Notes: a model not told the origin generated them from the letters alone. 64,000 bases of DNA from Colwellia sp. PAMC 21821 (GCF_002077175.1 NZ_CP014943.1:930001-994000), one strand, 5' to 3'; shown: positions 43,199 through 53,676, counted from the stretch's first letter. Program-made: numbers and translations.

Positions 43199-44146
43199 TT
43201 ATTGCTCGAAATCTTGCTGATGATTTTCTAATTGTGCTTTCGTTAAACGAAACACACCATGGCCGCCTCGTTCAAACTCCAACCACTGAAATGGTACATT
43301 TGGAAAAGCAGCCGTTAAATGGATTTGTGAATTACCTACTTCGCAAATCAATACCCCATTATCGCTAAGATGCTTCGCCGCTTGTGCCAAAATTTGTCGT
43401 ACTATATCTAGGCCATCAAAACCGCTACCTAAGCCCATTACTGGCTCATGTAAATATTCTTGCGGCAATGAATCAACATCTTCTTGATCGACATAAGGTG
43501 GATTTGTCACTATTAAATCATAGCATTGCCCTGCTACCCCAGAGAAAACGTCAGATTGAATTGGAATAACTTGTGCTGATAAACCATGGCCATCGATATT
43601 GATTTGCGCCACATTAAGTGCATCAATTGAAAGATCAACAGCATCAACGTCTGCTTCAGGAAAAGCTACAGCGCAGGCTATGGCAATACAGCCACTACCT
43701 GTACATAAATCTAAAATCCGATTTGGCGCATTATCGATTAAACCAGCAAAGCTTTGCTCGATTAATTCCCCTATTGGCGATCGAGGCACTAATACGCGTT
43801 CATCAACATAAAAAGGTAAACCACAAAACATGGCTTGATTGGTTAAATATGACGCAGGCAGCCCTTCAACAATTCGGCGCTCAAATAACTGTAAAATTGC
43901 CACTCGCTCTTCTGCCAGCAACCGACATTGCATTAAGTCATTGGCTATTTCTTGAGGTAGAGCAAGTTGATGCATAACTAAAGTAAGTGCTTCATGCCAA
44001 GCGTTATTTGTACCGTGGCCAAAATACAACTCGGCCTGATTAAATTGACTAGCACCAAAACGCACGTAATCATTAACGGTATGCAATTGTTCGCTTACTT
44101 CTACAATATTTATTATTTCCACGCTTTCCTCAGGTTTTTTTATCAT
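43199..44146 (-). CDS. prmB: 50S ribosomal protein L3 glutamine methyltransferase
   Basis: 315 residues. SAM-binding ILDLCTGSGCIAIACAVAFP (about 135-154) and the catalytic NPPY in DLIVTNPPYVDQEDVDSLP (about 200-218); the N-terminal helical domain includes PASYLTNQAMFCGLPFYVDE typical of PrmB/PrmC. The link to aroC and the divergent smrB gene favours PrmB over PrmC. It methylates the glutamine side chain of ribosomal protein L3. Confidence 0.95.
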   Translation of the reverse strand: MIKKPEESVEIINIVEVSEQLHTVNDYVRFGASQFNQAELYFGHGTNNAWHEALTLVMHQLALPQEIANDLMQCRLLAEERVAILQLFERRIVEGLPASYLTNQAMFCGLPFYVDERVLVPRSPIGELIEQSFAGLIDNAPNRILDLCTGSGCIAIACAVAFPEADVDAVDLSIDALNVAQINIDGHGLSAQVIPIQSDVFSGVAGQCYDLIVTNPPYVDQEDVDSLPQEYLHEPVMGLGSGFDGLDIVRQILAQAAKHLSDNGVLICEVGNSQIHLTAAFPNVPFQWLEFERGGHGVFRLTKAQLENHQQDFEQ

Positions 44147-44208
44147 AACTCTTGTTTTTTATTATACTTTCACTTGTTATTGTTCGTCGATGTTTTTAGA
44201 CTTCGCAA

Positions 44209-44751
44209 ATGAAATTTAAAGACGCACTAAATGCGGAAGAAAAAAAGTTATTTAAAGATGCCATAGGTAAGGTAAAACCTATGGTGCAGGACAGAGTACA
44301 CCCGGAAAAAAGAACCATCAAGCAGAAAACGACATTAGCAAAGCAAAAAGATAAAAAAGCCCTAGCCGAGTTTCACTTCTCTGATGAATTTGAACCTGAC
44401 TTAAATAGTCATGGACCGGTTAAGTATGTTCGTGAAGGTGTTGATAGTTTTGAAGCCAAAAATTTACGACGAGGCCAATATACCCCTGATTTAATATTAG
44501 ATTTACATGGCCTTGATCAACAGCAGTCGAAACGTGAAATTGCCGCCTTATTGGCCGCTTGCGACAAAGAACATGCCCAATGTGTTTGTATCGTTCATGG
44601 TTTAGGTGGCCGTGTATTGAAAAATAAAGTGCCACATTGGTTAGTGCAACACCCCGATGTAATGGCCTTTCATCAAGCGCCATTAGAATGGGGTGGCAAT
44701 GGTGCGATATTGGTTTTAGTTGAATTGAAAGACAAATTTATTCGTGATTAA
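44209..44751 (+). CDS. smrB: Endonuclease SmrB, ribosome rescue factor
   Basis: 180 residues. The C-terminal Smr domain starts at LDLHGLDQQQSKREIAALLA and contains CVCIVHGLGGRVLKNKVPHW and EWGGNGAILVLVE. The basic N-terminal part is typical of SmrB (YfcN), which is known to cut mRNA between collided ribosomes. Divergent from prmB, with 62 bp between starts. Confidence 0.93.
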   Translation: MKFKDALNAEEKKLFKDAIGKVKPMVQDRVHPEKRTIKQKTTLAKQKDKKALAEFHFSDEFEPDLNSHGPVKYVREGVDSFEAKNLRRGQYTPDLILDLHGLDQQQSKREIAALLAACDKEHAQCVCIVHGLGGRVLKNKVPHWLVQHPDVMAFHQAPLEWGGNGAILVLVELKDKFIRD

Positions 44752-44818
44752 GCTTTAATTAAAATAGTTAAAACCATTAAAATATTCAAAATCTTCAAAA
44801 ATAACAATAATGTTGAAG

Positions 44819-45298
44819 TTACAGCGCGATATCATTTGGTGAAACTAAAGTAATAAGCTCACCCTGCATCTTGTCAATATCATATTCAATTTGCGCTACT
44901 GAGGCAGTTTGAAATATTGGCATTGCGTGATCACTTGTCAGCTCAGCAACTAAATAACTCACTAAAGGCATGTGTGACACCAGTAAAATATTTTGATATT
45001 GCTCAGCGCCGCAAATTGCATCTAAATAATCATGCACATCCTTAGCACTATCTTCTGGCGTGATAATTTTTAAGGTTTGTCTATTAGCTACATCACTTAA
45101 TTGGCTTATTAGGGCATCTGCCGTTTGTTGGGCTCGTGTGTATGGGCTAACAAAAATACAATCAAACGCCTGACTGTTTTTTTGTAACCATTGCCCCATA
45201 AGCTTTGCTTCTTCAACGCCATTTTCAGTCAACGGCCTGAGCGCATCGGCAGGAGCAACCATTTCAGCTTGTCCGTGACGCATAACAAAAATTTGCAT
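44819..45298 (-). CDS. sixA: Phosphohistidine phosphatase SixA
   Basis: 159 residues. MQIFVMRHGQAEMVAPADAL carries the RHG catalytic motif of the phosphoglycerate-mutase superfamily, and LLVSHMPLVSYLVAEL holds the second histidine. The short length and lack of extra domains are typical of SixA, which removes phosphate from histidines of phosphotransfer proteins. It converges on smrB. Confidence 0.92.
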   Translation of the reverse strand: MQIFVMRHGQAEMVAPADALRPLTENGVEEAKLMGQWLQKNSQAFDCIFVSPYTRAQQTADALISQLSDVANRQTLKIITPEDSAKDVHDYLDAICGAEQYQNILLVSHMPLVSYLVAELTSDHAMPIFQTASVAQIEYDIDKMQGELITLVSPNDIAL

Positions 45299-45590
45299 AA
45301 ATACCTTAATTCAACACCATATAATAGCTCACTCAAGTGAAGTGAACATGCTTTTTCAATCAATTAGACTAAAACACCCATCATATTAAAGCACTAACCA
45401 CTTAGTGTTAATAACTCATTAGGTATATATCTTAGGAAATGCCGCTATAGTAAAGTAATTGTTTACCTTTTTATAACTTCGGTTAAGAATAAAATGGACT
45501 CACCTTATTCCTTAAGGTAATTTAGAACGATAAAAAATATCAATAAACTATAGCAATGCCCTGCTTTGGGTAAATTGTGCGGGAGCGACA

Positions 45591-48386
45591 GTGAAAAAAA
45601 GCCCGAATGACGCTAAAAAATATAAAACCATTACGCTAGACAACGGCTTAAGAGCTTTATTGGTTCATAATCCTGAATCAATTAAATCTGCCGCCGCATT
45701 AGCAGTCAACGTAGGTCACTTCGATGACCCTACTCATCGGCAAGGGCTTGCCCATTTTCTCGAACATATGTTATTTCTCGGCACAAAAAACTTCCCTGAC
45801 GGCAGCGAATATCAACAATTTATTAATCAGCATGGCGGCAGTAATAACGCATGGACAGCAACTGAACATACCTGTTTTTTCTTTGATATTGCACACCAAT
45901 ACTTTAGCTCTGCCATTGAACGTTTTGGCGAGTTTTTCACCGCGCCGCTGTTGTCTGAAGAATTTGTAAATAAAGAGCGTAAGAATATTGACGCCGAATT
46001 TAAACTCAAACTTAAAGATGATATTCGACGGTTATACGATGTTCATAAAGAAACGATAAACCAAGCTCACCCTTTCGCTAAATTTTCTGTTGGTAGCAGT
46101 GAAACCTTAGCAGACAAAGATGGTTACAATTTACGCGAAGAATTGTGTGATTTTTTTCAAAAAAACTATCAAGCAAATTTTATGACCCTGGTGTTAGAAG
46201 GGCCGCAACCTCTCACTGAACTAGAAAACTTAGCCAAAAGCCATTTTTCCAATATTAAATCTAAGGGCGTTGCAAAAGCTAAAATTAGCCAACCACTTTA
46301 CCTTCCAAAACATCAACAAAAATGGATATCTGTCCAACCAGTTAAAAACGATCAACAACTGATCATCAGTTTCGCTATGCCGAGTATTGACAAATATTAT
46401 CGTCAAAAACCTGAGTCTATTCTCGCTTACTTAATTGGCCATGAAGGTCCTGGTAGTATTTTGTCATTGTTAAAGAGTAAACAATGGGCTTTAGCTTTAA
46501 CCGCAGGTTCAGGTATCAATGGCTCTAACTTTAAAGATTTCAATATTAGCATTTCGCTTTCAGAACTAGGTGCTAAAAATATAACGGCCATTGTCAGCAC
46601 AGTATTCTCTTATCTAAATCTGCTGAGAAAAGCCCCACTCAATGAGCAATATTATCAAGAGAAAAAATCACTCGCTGAATTATCTTTTGCTTACCAAGAA
46701 AAATTATCACCACTCGACTCTGTCAGCCAACTCGTAATTAACATGCAGCATTACCCTGAGCAAGATTACATATTTGGCGATTACGTGATGGAAGGACAAA
46801 ACACAGCAACACTAACTGCCTTACTTGAGTTTATGGTGGCTTCCAATATGCGTATCATTTCTATCGATAAAGATGGACCTGATCAGCCACATAGCAACAC
46901 CAGTAAATGGTATCAAGTGCCCTACACGGTCAACGATATTGAGCAACAGCAAATTGAGCAATGGCAACAGGCGGCTTATTTACCTGAACTATCATTACCA
47001 AACAAAAATCCTTATATCGTAGCTAGGCCGGCGCTATTAAAAGATGATAATGAGAACAATAGCAACCTGACTCCGCCGGCAGTTATATATCAACAAAATG
47101 GTCTAAATGTTTGGTTTAAGCATGACACCAGTTTTAATACGCCAAAAGGCTATATCTATCTATCCATAGATTCTCCAGCAGTGATAGAAAGTGCAAGCAC
47201 AATTGCAATGACCCGGTTATTTATAGATTTATATAGCGACGCTGTTATTGAAGAACATTACGATGCCGAGTTAGCGGGCATTCACTATCGTTTGTATTCT
47301 CATCAAAGTGGGCTAACTCTGCAGCTATCTGGTATAAGTACCAAGCAAGAACAACTATTACCCTTACTTCTAGACAGCTTGATGCAAGGAAAATTTTGCC
47401 AAAATAAATTCGAATTATTTAAACAACAGCTACTTAGTCATTGGCATAACGCAGAAAACAGCAAATCAATATCACAACTATTTGCCAACCTTAGCGCAAC
47501 AATGCAACCGAAAAGTCCAAGTAGCCAAACGTTAATTAACGCTCTTGAAAAAATAGAATTCCACGAATTTAAAAGTTTTTTACCTCGAATATTTGAAAAA
47601 ACCGCGGTAGATGTGCTAATTCATGGTAATTGGTTAAAGCAATCTGCTGACAAAATAATTACAGATATAAAGCAGGTGTTCGCTGGTAAGTTATCAGAAA
47701 ACAATCAAGTACAAACTCCTTGTATCGATATTCAAGGTCTAGGTTCGTTGACATTCCCTATTGAGTTGCCAGAGCATGACCATGCCGCCGTACTCTATTA
47801 CCCCATGCCGCAAAAAGATTTGCGTACCGTCGCATTAACCATGTTAACTAACCAATTATTGTCCCCCATATTCTTCCAAGAAATGCGCACAGAAAAACAA
47901 TATGGTTATTTAGTTGGTGTCGGTTTTATCCCTATTAATCGTTACCCTGGTATCGCTTTTTATATTCAATCACCGCATACCGACTCTGTCACCTTAACGA
48001 AAGCAATGGACGAATTTATTGCTCGTTCAAATAATTACATTACAAATTTATCTGCTGAACACTGGCAACACTTACAATTTGGTCTTGCGAGTCAATTACA
48101 AGAAAAAGACTCAAATTTAAGAATTAAAAGTCAGCGTTATTGGGCTGCTATTTGTAATAAAGAAGCATCATTTAGTCAAAAGCAAAAACTAATTTCAATC
48201 ATTGAGCGTTTATCAATAAACGATGTTGCTGAATTTCTCCAACAATATTTTCATGGCGATGAAAGTAAAGATCGATTGTCATTATTAAGCTATGAAAATA
48301 ACGCAGAATTAGAAAAAATGGCGAAAAGCGTATCGATAAATGACAATATCGAAACTTTATTAAAAAAATGTCAAAGAAAATATTAA
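45591..48386 (+). CDS. M16-family zinc metallopeptidase (insulinase/protease III-like)
   Basis: 931 residues with a GTG start preceded by GGGAGC. The zinc site HFLEH is in GLAHFLEHMLFLGTKNFPDG (about 55-74), and the downstream Glu is in NAWTATEHTCFFFDIA followed by FVNKERKNIDAEF. The second half has the inactive M16 domains, including EMRTEKQYGYLVGVGFIP. No signal peptide is visible, so unlike E. coli protease III it may act in the cytoplasm. It degrades small peptides or unfolded proteins. Confidence 0.92.
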   Translation: MKKSPNDAKKYKTITLDNGLRALLVHNPESIKSAAALAVNVGHFDDPTHRQGLAHFLEHMLFLGTKNFPDGSEYQQFINQHGGSNNAWTATEHTCFFFDIAHQYFSSAIERFGEFFTAPLLSEEFVNKERKNIDAEFKLKLKDDIRRLYDVHKETINQAHPFAKFSVGSSETLADKDGYNLREELCDFFQKNYQANFMTLVLEGPQPLTELENLAKSHFSNIKSKGVAKAKISQPLYLPKHQQKWISVQPVKNDQQLIISFAMPSIDKYYRQKPESILAYLIGHEGPGSILSLLKSKQWALALTAGSGINGSNFKDFNISISLSELGAKNITAIVSTVFSYLNLLRKAPLNEQYYQEKKSLAELSFAYQEKLSPLDSVSQLVINMQHYPEQDYIFGDYVMEGQNTATLTALLEFMVASNMRIISIDKDGPDQPHSNTSKWYQVPYTVNDIEQQQIEQWQQAAYLPELSLPNKNPYIVARPALLKDDNENNSNLTPPAVIYQQNGLNVWFKHDTSFNTPKGYIYLSIDSPAVIESASTIAMTRLFIDLYSDAVIEEHYDAELAGIHYRLYSHQSGLTLQLSGISTKQEQLLPLLLDSLMQGKFCQNKFELFKQQLLSHWHNAENSKSISQLFANLSATMQPKSPSSQTLINALEKIEFHEFKSFLPRIFEKTAVDVLIHGNWLKQSADKIITDIKQVFAGKLSENNQVQTPCIDIQGLGSLTFPIELPEHDHAAVLYYPMPQKDLRTVALTMLTNQLLSPIFFQEMRTEKQYGYLVGVGFIPINRYPGIAFYIQSPHTDSVTLTKAMDEFIARSNNYITNLSAEHWQHLQFGLASQLQEKDSNLRIKSQRYWAAICNKEASFSQKQKLISIIERLSINDVAEFLQQYFHGDESKDRLSLLSYENNAELEKMAKSVSINDNIETLLKKCQRKY

Positions 48387-48521
48387 TTTAGCCGATACAT
48401 AGATAAATGTGATTATAACGGGAATAGAGCCTTATTACCCCAACACAAAATTGCCAATTATTGACTTAGTCACTCACATCATTTTTAATGGGCCGTGGCA
48501 TCCAAAAATAATAATAATATA

Positions 48522-48553
48522 TGGCATACCTAATAAGTTAAATTATTAAGGTA
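48522..48553. promoter_or_regulatory. Hairpin upstream of the giant sensor gene
   Basis: CATACC at 48522 pairs with GGTATG at 48548-48553, with an inner AATAA/TTATT stem. It lies 28 bp before the GTG start of the sensor gene. It may be a leader structure, or the end of the peptidase transcript; no T-tract follows. Confidence 0.35.
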
Positions 48554-48581
48554 TGGGTTTCACTACCAAAAGGTTGTATCT

Positions 48582-51500
48582 GTGTTTTTGCTTCTTTTCA
48601 AAAATAAATTAATTTCTCAATTTCATGCGATGCTTGCTGTCTTAGCTATGCTGGTTTTACTATTCCCTGTTAGTAAAGTTATAGCCTCAGAAAACAACAT
48701 AAATCAAAACCCTCTGAAATTTGAACGCATCTCTATCGCCGAAGGCCTGTCCCAAAGCTATGTTTACGATATTATTCAAGACCATAATGGCTTTATATGG
48801 ATAGCCACCCAAGATGGATTAAATCGTTATGATGGTAAAAACTTTGTTTATTATCGTCACGACAGCACCGATAAAAAATCAATTGCTGATAACTTTATCC
48901 GAAAAGTCTTTATAGATAACAATGACGTTCTTTGGGTTGGTACAAATGAAGGATTAAGTCGATATAACGAATCATTAGATAATTTTGATAATTTCCTCCA
49001 TCAAGCTAACGATAGTAACTCACTAAAAGACAACGAAATTTGGGATATATATCAAGATCCAAAAAATAACATTTGGGTTTCCACCAAAGAAGGTCTACAT
49101 AAATTTGATCCAGAGAATAAAAATTTTTCGCGAATAAGAATTCGTGGTTTTGATACCGCTTTAAAAGAAATTAAAACCATTTTTCAAGATAAAAAAGGTA
49201 ATTATTGGCTTGGTACTTATGATAAAGGTATATATTTAGCCAATAGTACACTGACTTTTGCAATTTCTTTAAGTGATGAAAACAAATGGAATTTAAAAAT
49301 TAATGCTAATGCTCTTTACGATATAAGGATCATCGACAATCAGTATTGGTTAGCAACAGATAATGGTTTATTTGTTATTTCACAAGAATATAAGATAAAA
49401 AAACATTACACAACTAACTCAGAAAATGTGAAGGATAGGCTACTATCTAACAACGTTAGAACCATCGAATTATTAAATGGCTCTATGGTTTGGCTTGGGA
49501 CATTAAATGGCTTAAATATTATTAACCTGTTATCTGGTGACATAGATGAATATCAGTCTGTACAGCACAAAAATGCTATATCCAACAATTACATATTAAA
49601 GTTATTCAAAGATACAGCAGATAATATTTGGCTGGGAACTAACGGAAAGGGTATAAACACATTTAATAGCTTACAGTTAAATATCAGACATGGCTTGTTC
49701 AGTTATAACAATAGTCCAAGCGCTGTTTATACTTTAGCGGAATCTAGGGATGGTAGGGTTTGGTTTGCAACCAGTGATGGGAAATTAAGCTATTTGAATT
49801 CTGATGAGAAAATTGTGCAACTAGAAATTGGAAATAAATCTCCTATTTCACACCTGATGGTGGACAAGCTAGATAACTTTTGGCTGAGAACGGACGCAGA
49901 AAGCTCAAATAGACCAGGAAAACTGTATTATTTTGATACTAAAACATTAACACTCACTGAAAACAAATTTTGGAGAAACAATTCTTTTCACTCCAACTTA
50001 AGCCTAATGTTTTTAATAAACAATAAAATTTGGTTTATTGATAGCTCCTCTCAATTAGCTTCATTTGAGATTGAAACGAATCAATTTGAAACTTATGAAC
50101 TAGAGAATGGGAGTACCTTTACTTCGTTAAAATATGATAATGATAATACTATATGGCTTTCCACAGATAAAGGTGAAGCTTTAAGCTTCAACGTTTCTAA
50201 ATTGGAATTTTCAAAAAAAACCTATTTACTTTCAAATAGAATCAAATTTGGTGAAATTTCTACTATTTCGGTGTCAAATGAATGGATTTGGTTAGGCTCT
50301 CACCGAAACGGTTTAGCTTTAATAAATAAAAGCAATAGTAAGAATTTATTTTTTAACGAAAAAAATGGACTTAGCAATAATTTTATTGCTGATATTGTTA
50401 TTGACTCTTCAGGCACTGGGTGGGTTTCGACTAATATTGGCATAAATTCAGTTCACCCCACAAACCAATTAGTCAGAACTTTTAATAAAGATATGCTATT
50501 GAATGACAATGAGTATATTAGCGATAGCTCTTTATTAACATCTAGTGATACCATATTTTTCGGAGGAATAAATGGTTTCCATACATTCATTCCTCAAGAA
50601 GTATCTAATATAAAACAGCTTACCATAACGCCTAGTATATCAAATATATTTATTGCAAATAAGCAAGTGGCTGTTAAAAATGACATACAACTAGGAGCAT
50701 TAGATAAAGATTTTTATTTAGATCAAGCACCCAATTTTTTAAGTACCCTGACTTTACAGCATACTCAATCCCAATTTAGTATTGAATTCATCACACCAAA
50801 CACAAAGCTACCTAATCAACTTAATTATCGTTATCGCTTAGTGGGGTTAGAGGATAAATGGATTGATTCTGGAAAAAATAACCAAAGAGCAACTTACACA
50901 AACTTAAGCTCAGGTGATTACACTTTTGAAGTGCAAGCATATGATATTCAAAACTCTCAAGTGAGCTCTATTAAATCATTAGATATTGCGGTTATGCCTC
51001 CTTGGTGGCTATCTCGCAGTGCACTACTAATCTATAGTCTTTTCGCACTACTAATTATCGCTTATATACTTCAACAAGTCCGTCATAAGCGACTATATCA
51101 CTTACAAATAAAGTTAAGTGAAGAGCGCCTTAAATTATCGCTTTGGGGCAGCGGTGATGAAATGTGGGATTGGAACATTAAGAGTGGAAAGATATTCCGA
51201 TCAAATATCTGGGGTATTTTAGAATTCCCGCAAGATGGCAAGCGCAATGTTGGCGCCGATCAAACTAACATTCACCAGCATGATATTCCACGTGTGCGTG
51301 AAGCATTAAACCAGCATTTTGAAGACAGTAGTCAACATTTTGAAGCGACGTACAGGGTTAAAGACAAAGACGACAAATGGATATGGGTGCTCGATCGCGG
51401 AAAGATTGTTGAACGTGATGAAAAAGATAAACCCAGCCGTATGACCGGTACTTTAAAAGATATAAGTCAAATTAAGCGAGCAGATGAACGATTAAAACTT

Positions 51501-53171
51501 TTTGCAAAATGTATTGAAAATATTTCAGACGCTATTGTTATTTACGACCGTCAATTTACCGTAGTTGATGTTAATAAAGCATTTCAAAGCATCACAGGGA
51601 GAAGTAAGTTACAAATGCGCGGGACTTTGCTCAAATTTGAACGGTACCCTGATAGCTTCAATCAAAACGTTAAAAAGCATTTAATTACCAAAGGGAGCTG
51701 GCACGGTGAAATTGAAAATACTCGCGACAATGGCGAGCTTTATTTAACTGATTTAAATATTGATATTATTCGCGATGAAAATGGCAATATATCTCACTTT
51801 GTTGGTGTTTTCTCTGATATCACTAAACGCAAACAAACAGAAGCCGAATTAAGAAAGCTTGCCAATACTGACACCCTGACAGGACTACCTAATCGTGCTT
51901 TTTTCCAGGCTAATCAACAAAAATTAGTCAACAATAAAATTCCGCATGCGTTGTTGGTTTTCGATTTAGATAACTTTAAAAAAGTTAATGACTCTTTAGG
52001 CCACGAAGTCGGCGATTTATTACTTTGTAAAGTTGCTGAGCGTATTAGAAGTTTAGGCAGAAACCTTGATACTGTCTATCGTCTAGGTGGCGACGAATTT
52101 AGTTTAATTATTAAAAATACTAATGATATACATACCATAACGACTATCGGCAAAGAAATTTTAAAGTCTATTGCGTTGCCTCTTAGGCTTAAAAGCCAAG
52201 AAATTGTGCTTTATAGCAGTATTGGTATCGTACTATACCCTGAAGATGGTAAAAGCCCCCAAGAGCTGCTTAAAAATGCCGATACGGCTATGTACCATGC
52301 TAAAAATACCGGTGGTAATAAATATCAATTTTTCAGTGACTCAATGAACAAAACAGCAGTTAAACGCTTGCAAATCGAGAGTTTAATTCGGCACGGTTTA
52401 AAAGAAGATTTATTTTCGGTTTTTTATCAGCCTAAAATTGAGATCACGACAGGAAAAATAGCTGGTATGGAAGCATTAGTGCGCTTTGAAACACCAAGAA
52501 AAGGCATCATTAGTCCCGTTGTATTTATTCCTGTCTCAGAAGAGACCGGGCAAATTATTGATATTGGTGAAGTGGTATTAAGAAAAGCATGTATTGCCAC
52601 CAAAAAGTGGGTCGATACCGGTCTTTTTGAAGGCCGCGTTGCGGTAAATCTATCTGCAGTTCAGTTTACCCAACCTAACTTAGTGGCGATGATCGCCGAT
52701 GCGTTAAGAGAAAGTGGCTTACCTGCAAAGTATTTAGAATTAGAGATCACCGAAGGGACCGTGATGGACTCGCCACAAAAAGCCATCGAGACTATGTTGC
52801 AAATTCGCGCGATGGGAATCCATTTATCGCTAGATGATTTTGGTACAGGCTACTCTTCACTGGCATACTTAAAAAAATTCCCATTAAATACGCTAAAAAT
52901 AGACAAAGCCTTTGTTGATGATATAGAAACATCTGAACAAGGTCGAAACATGGTAGCAACCATAGTAACAATCGCGCATAACTTAGGGATGCAAGTGGTT
53001 GCAGAAGGCGTTGAAACCAATCAACAGCTGAGCTTTCTCTCAGGCTTACGCTGTGAGCAATTACAGGGTTACTTGTATAGTAAACCGCTCCCTGAAGGCG
53101 ACTTTCAAAAGTATTTACTTTCTTTTCAAATCACGAATAAATCCACGTCATTTCGTTCAAATCCGCTTTAA
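48582..53171 (+). CDS. Membrane sensor: two-component-regulator propeller, Y_Y_Y, PAS-PAS, GGDEF, EAL
   Basis: 1529 residues, GTG start. Signal-like hydrophobic N-terminus (about 12-34). Residues 45-720 hold repeated regulator-propeller blades of the type IWIATQDGLNRYDG, LWVGTNEGLSRYN and IWVSTKEGLHKFD. A Y_Y_Y domain follows (YRYRLVGLEDKWIDSGKNN), then one membrane segment (about 812-833). Two PAS domains precede GGDEF (intact RLGGDEFSLII near residue 1169) and EAL (GMEALVRFE near 1293, LELEITEGTVMD, DDFGTGYSSLAYL). Both active-site motifs are complete, so it may make and degrade c-di-GMP. The propeller presumably senses a periplasmic, often polysaccharide-derived, ligand. Confidence 0.95.
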   Translation: MFLLLFKNKLISQFHAMLAVLAMLVLLFPVSKVIASENNINQNPLKFERISIAEGLSQSYVYDIIQDHNGFIWIATQDGLNRYDGKNFVYYRHDSTDKKSIADNFIRKVFIDNNDVLWVGTNEGLSRYNESLDNFDNFLHQANDSNSLKDNEIWDIYQDPKNNIWVSTKEGLHKFDPENKNFSRIRIRGFDTALKEIKTIFQDKKGNYWLGTYDKGIYLANSTLTFAISLSDENKWNLKINANALYDIRIIDNQYWLATDNGLFVISQEYKIKKHYTTNSENVKDRLLSNNVRTIELLNGSMVWLGTLNGLNIINLLSGDIDEYQSVQHKNAISNNYILKLFKDTADNIWLGTNGKGINTFNSLQLNIRHGLFSYNNSPSAVYTLAESRDGRVWFATSDGKLSYLNSDEKIVQLEIGNKSPISHLMVDKLDNFWLRTDAESSNRPGKLYYFDTKTLTLTENKFWRNNSFHSNLSLMFLINNKIWFIDSSSQLASFEIETNQFETYELENGSTFTSLKYDNDNTIWLSTDKGEALSFNVSKLEFSKKTYLLSNRIKFGEISTISVSNEWIWLGSHRNGLALINKSNSKNLFFNEKNGLSNNFIADIVIDSSGTGWVSTNIGINSVHPTNQLVRTFNKDMLLNDNEYISDSSLLTSSDTIFFGGINGFHTFIPQEVSNIKQLTITPSISNIFIANKQVAVKNDIQLGALDKDFYLDQAPNFLSTLTLQHTQSQFSIEFITPNTKLPNQLNYRYRLVGLEDKWIDSGKNNQRATYTNLSSGDYTFEVQAYDIQNSQVSSIKSLDIAVMPPWWLSRSALLIYSLFALLIIAYILQQVRHKRLYHLQIKLSEERLKLSLWGSGDEMWDWNIKSGKIFRSNIWGILEFPQDGKRNVGADQTNIHQHDIPRVREALNQHFEDSSQHFEATYRVKDKDDKWIWVLDRGKIVERDEKDKPSRMTGTLKDISQIKRADERLKLFAKCIENISDAIVIYDRQFTVVDVNKAFQSITGRSKLQMRGTLLKFERYPDSFNQNVKKHLITKGSWHGEIENTRDNGELYLTDLNIDIIRDENGNISHFVGVFSDITKRKQTEAELRKLANTDTLTGLPNRAFFQANQQKLVNNKIPHALLVFDLDNFKKVNDSLGHEVGDLLLCKVAERIRSLGRNLDTVYRLGGDEFSLIIKNTNDIHTITTIGKEILKSIALPLRLKSQEIVLYSSIGIVLYPEDGKSPQELLKNADTAMYHAKNTGGNKYQFFSDSMNKTAVKRLQIESLIRHGLKEDLFSVFYQPKIEITTGKIAGMEALVRFETPRKGIISPVVFIPVSEETGQIIDIGEVVLRKACIATKKWVDTGLFEGRVAVNLSAVQFTQPNLVAMIADALRESGLPAKYLELEITEGTVMDSPQKAIETMLQIRAMGIHLSLDDFGTGYSSLAYLKKFPLNTLKIDKAFVDDIETSEQGRNMVATIVTIAHNLGMQVVAEGVETNQQLSFLSGLRCEQLQGYLYSKPLPEGDFQKYLLSFQITNKSTSFRSNPL

Positions 53172-53220
53172 GTCATTAGTGCCGATTTTCTGACACTCTA
53201 TTTCAGCTTGTTCAACACTC

Positions 53221-53253
53221 AGTTAAAAGCCTTATAAACAAAGGCTTTTAACT
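53221..53253. terminator. Bidirectional-type terminator after the sensor gene
   Basis: AGTTAAAAGCCTT (53221-53233), loop ATAAACA, AAGGCTTTTAACT (53241-53253): a perfect 13-bp stem, followed by TTT. It insulates the sensor gene from the small repeat-peptide gene. Confidence 0.75.
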
Positions 53254-53313
53254 TTTGGCACGATTATAGCTTATATACTATTGAATATAATAATAACTTA
53301 AATAGGAAGTAGT

Positions 53314-53676
53314 ATGCTTAGTTCATTAATTTTATCTTTAGTAATGTCATCAACACCAGCGGCAACAAACGTAAATGATTTCAACCCTGAAGTTATAGGC
53401 ACTAGACCTGGCACAGTTCGTATAGGTACTAGACCTGGCACAGTTCGCATTGGTACTAGACCAGGTACAGTTCGCATTGACGCTCAAGGTATCAAAATCG
53501 AAGAAGTTGGCACTAGACCTGGCACAGTTCGCATTGGCACTAGACCTGGCACGGTTCGCATTGGCACTAGACCAGGTACAGTTCGCATTGGCACTAGACC
53601 AGGTACAGTTCGCATTGACGCTCAAGGTATCAAAATCGAAGAAGTTGGCACTAGACCTGGTACGGTTCGCATCTAG
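53314..53676 (+). CDS. Repeat protein made of GTRPGTVRI units, function unknown
   Basis: 120 residues. An ATG at 53314 preceded by AGGAAG (8 bases), then MLSSLILSLVMSSTPAATNV, a possible signal peptide or hydrophobic leader, and a short linker. From residue 29 there are eight copies of GTRPGTVRI arranged 3-4-1, separated by two identical DAQGIKIEEV spacers; the protein ends with the last repeat. All nucleotide differences between copies are synonymous third-base changes, which supports this frame over the two other open frames. Followed eight bases after the stop by a 34-residue ORF with a strong ribosome site. I recognise no family. Possible roles (all inference): exported structural peptide, multi-core precursor peptide, or surface repeat. 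Confidence 0.7.
   Translation: MLSSLILSLVMSSTPAATNVNDFNPEVIGTRPGTVRIGTRPGTVRIGTRPGTVRIDAQGIKIEEVGTRPGTVRIGTRPGTVRIGTRPGTVRIGTRPGTVRIDAQGIKIEEVGTRPGTVRI
53398..53673 (+). repeat. 27-bp coding tandem repeat, eight units with two 30-bp spacers
   Basis: Units start at 53398, 53425, 53452, 53509, 53536, 53563, 53590 and 53647. The 30-bp spacer is identical in both occurrences (53479-53508 and 53617-53646). Units differ only at Gly1, Pro4, Gly5, Thr6, Arg8 and Ile9 third bases. The order of variants suggests block duplication rather than repeated single-unit slippage. Confidence 0.95.

Noticed and set aside
42093..43977. Plus-strand ORFs opposite aroC and prmB
   Set aside because: They are shadows of well-matched minus-strand genes and have no ribosome sites or recognisable features.
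53398..53673. The 27-bp repeats as a CRISPR array
   Set aside because: No unique spacers; repeats are in frame and vary only synonymously. The two longer inserts are identical to each other.
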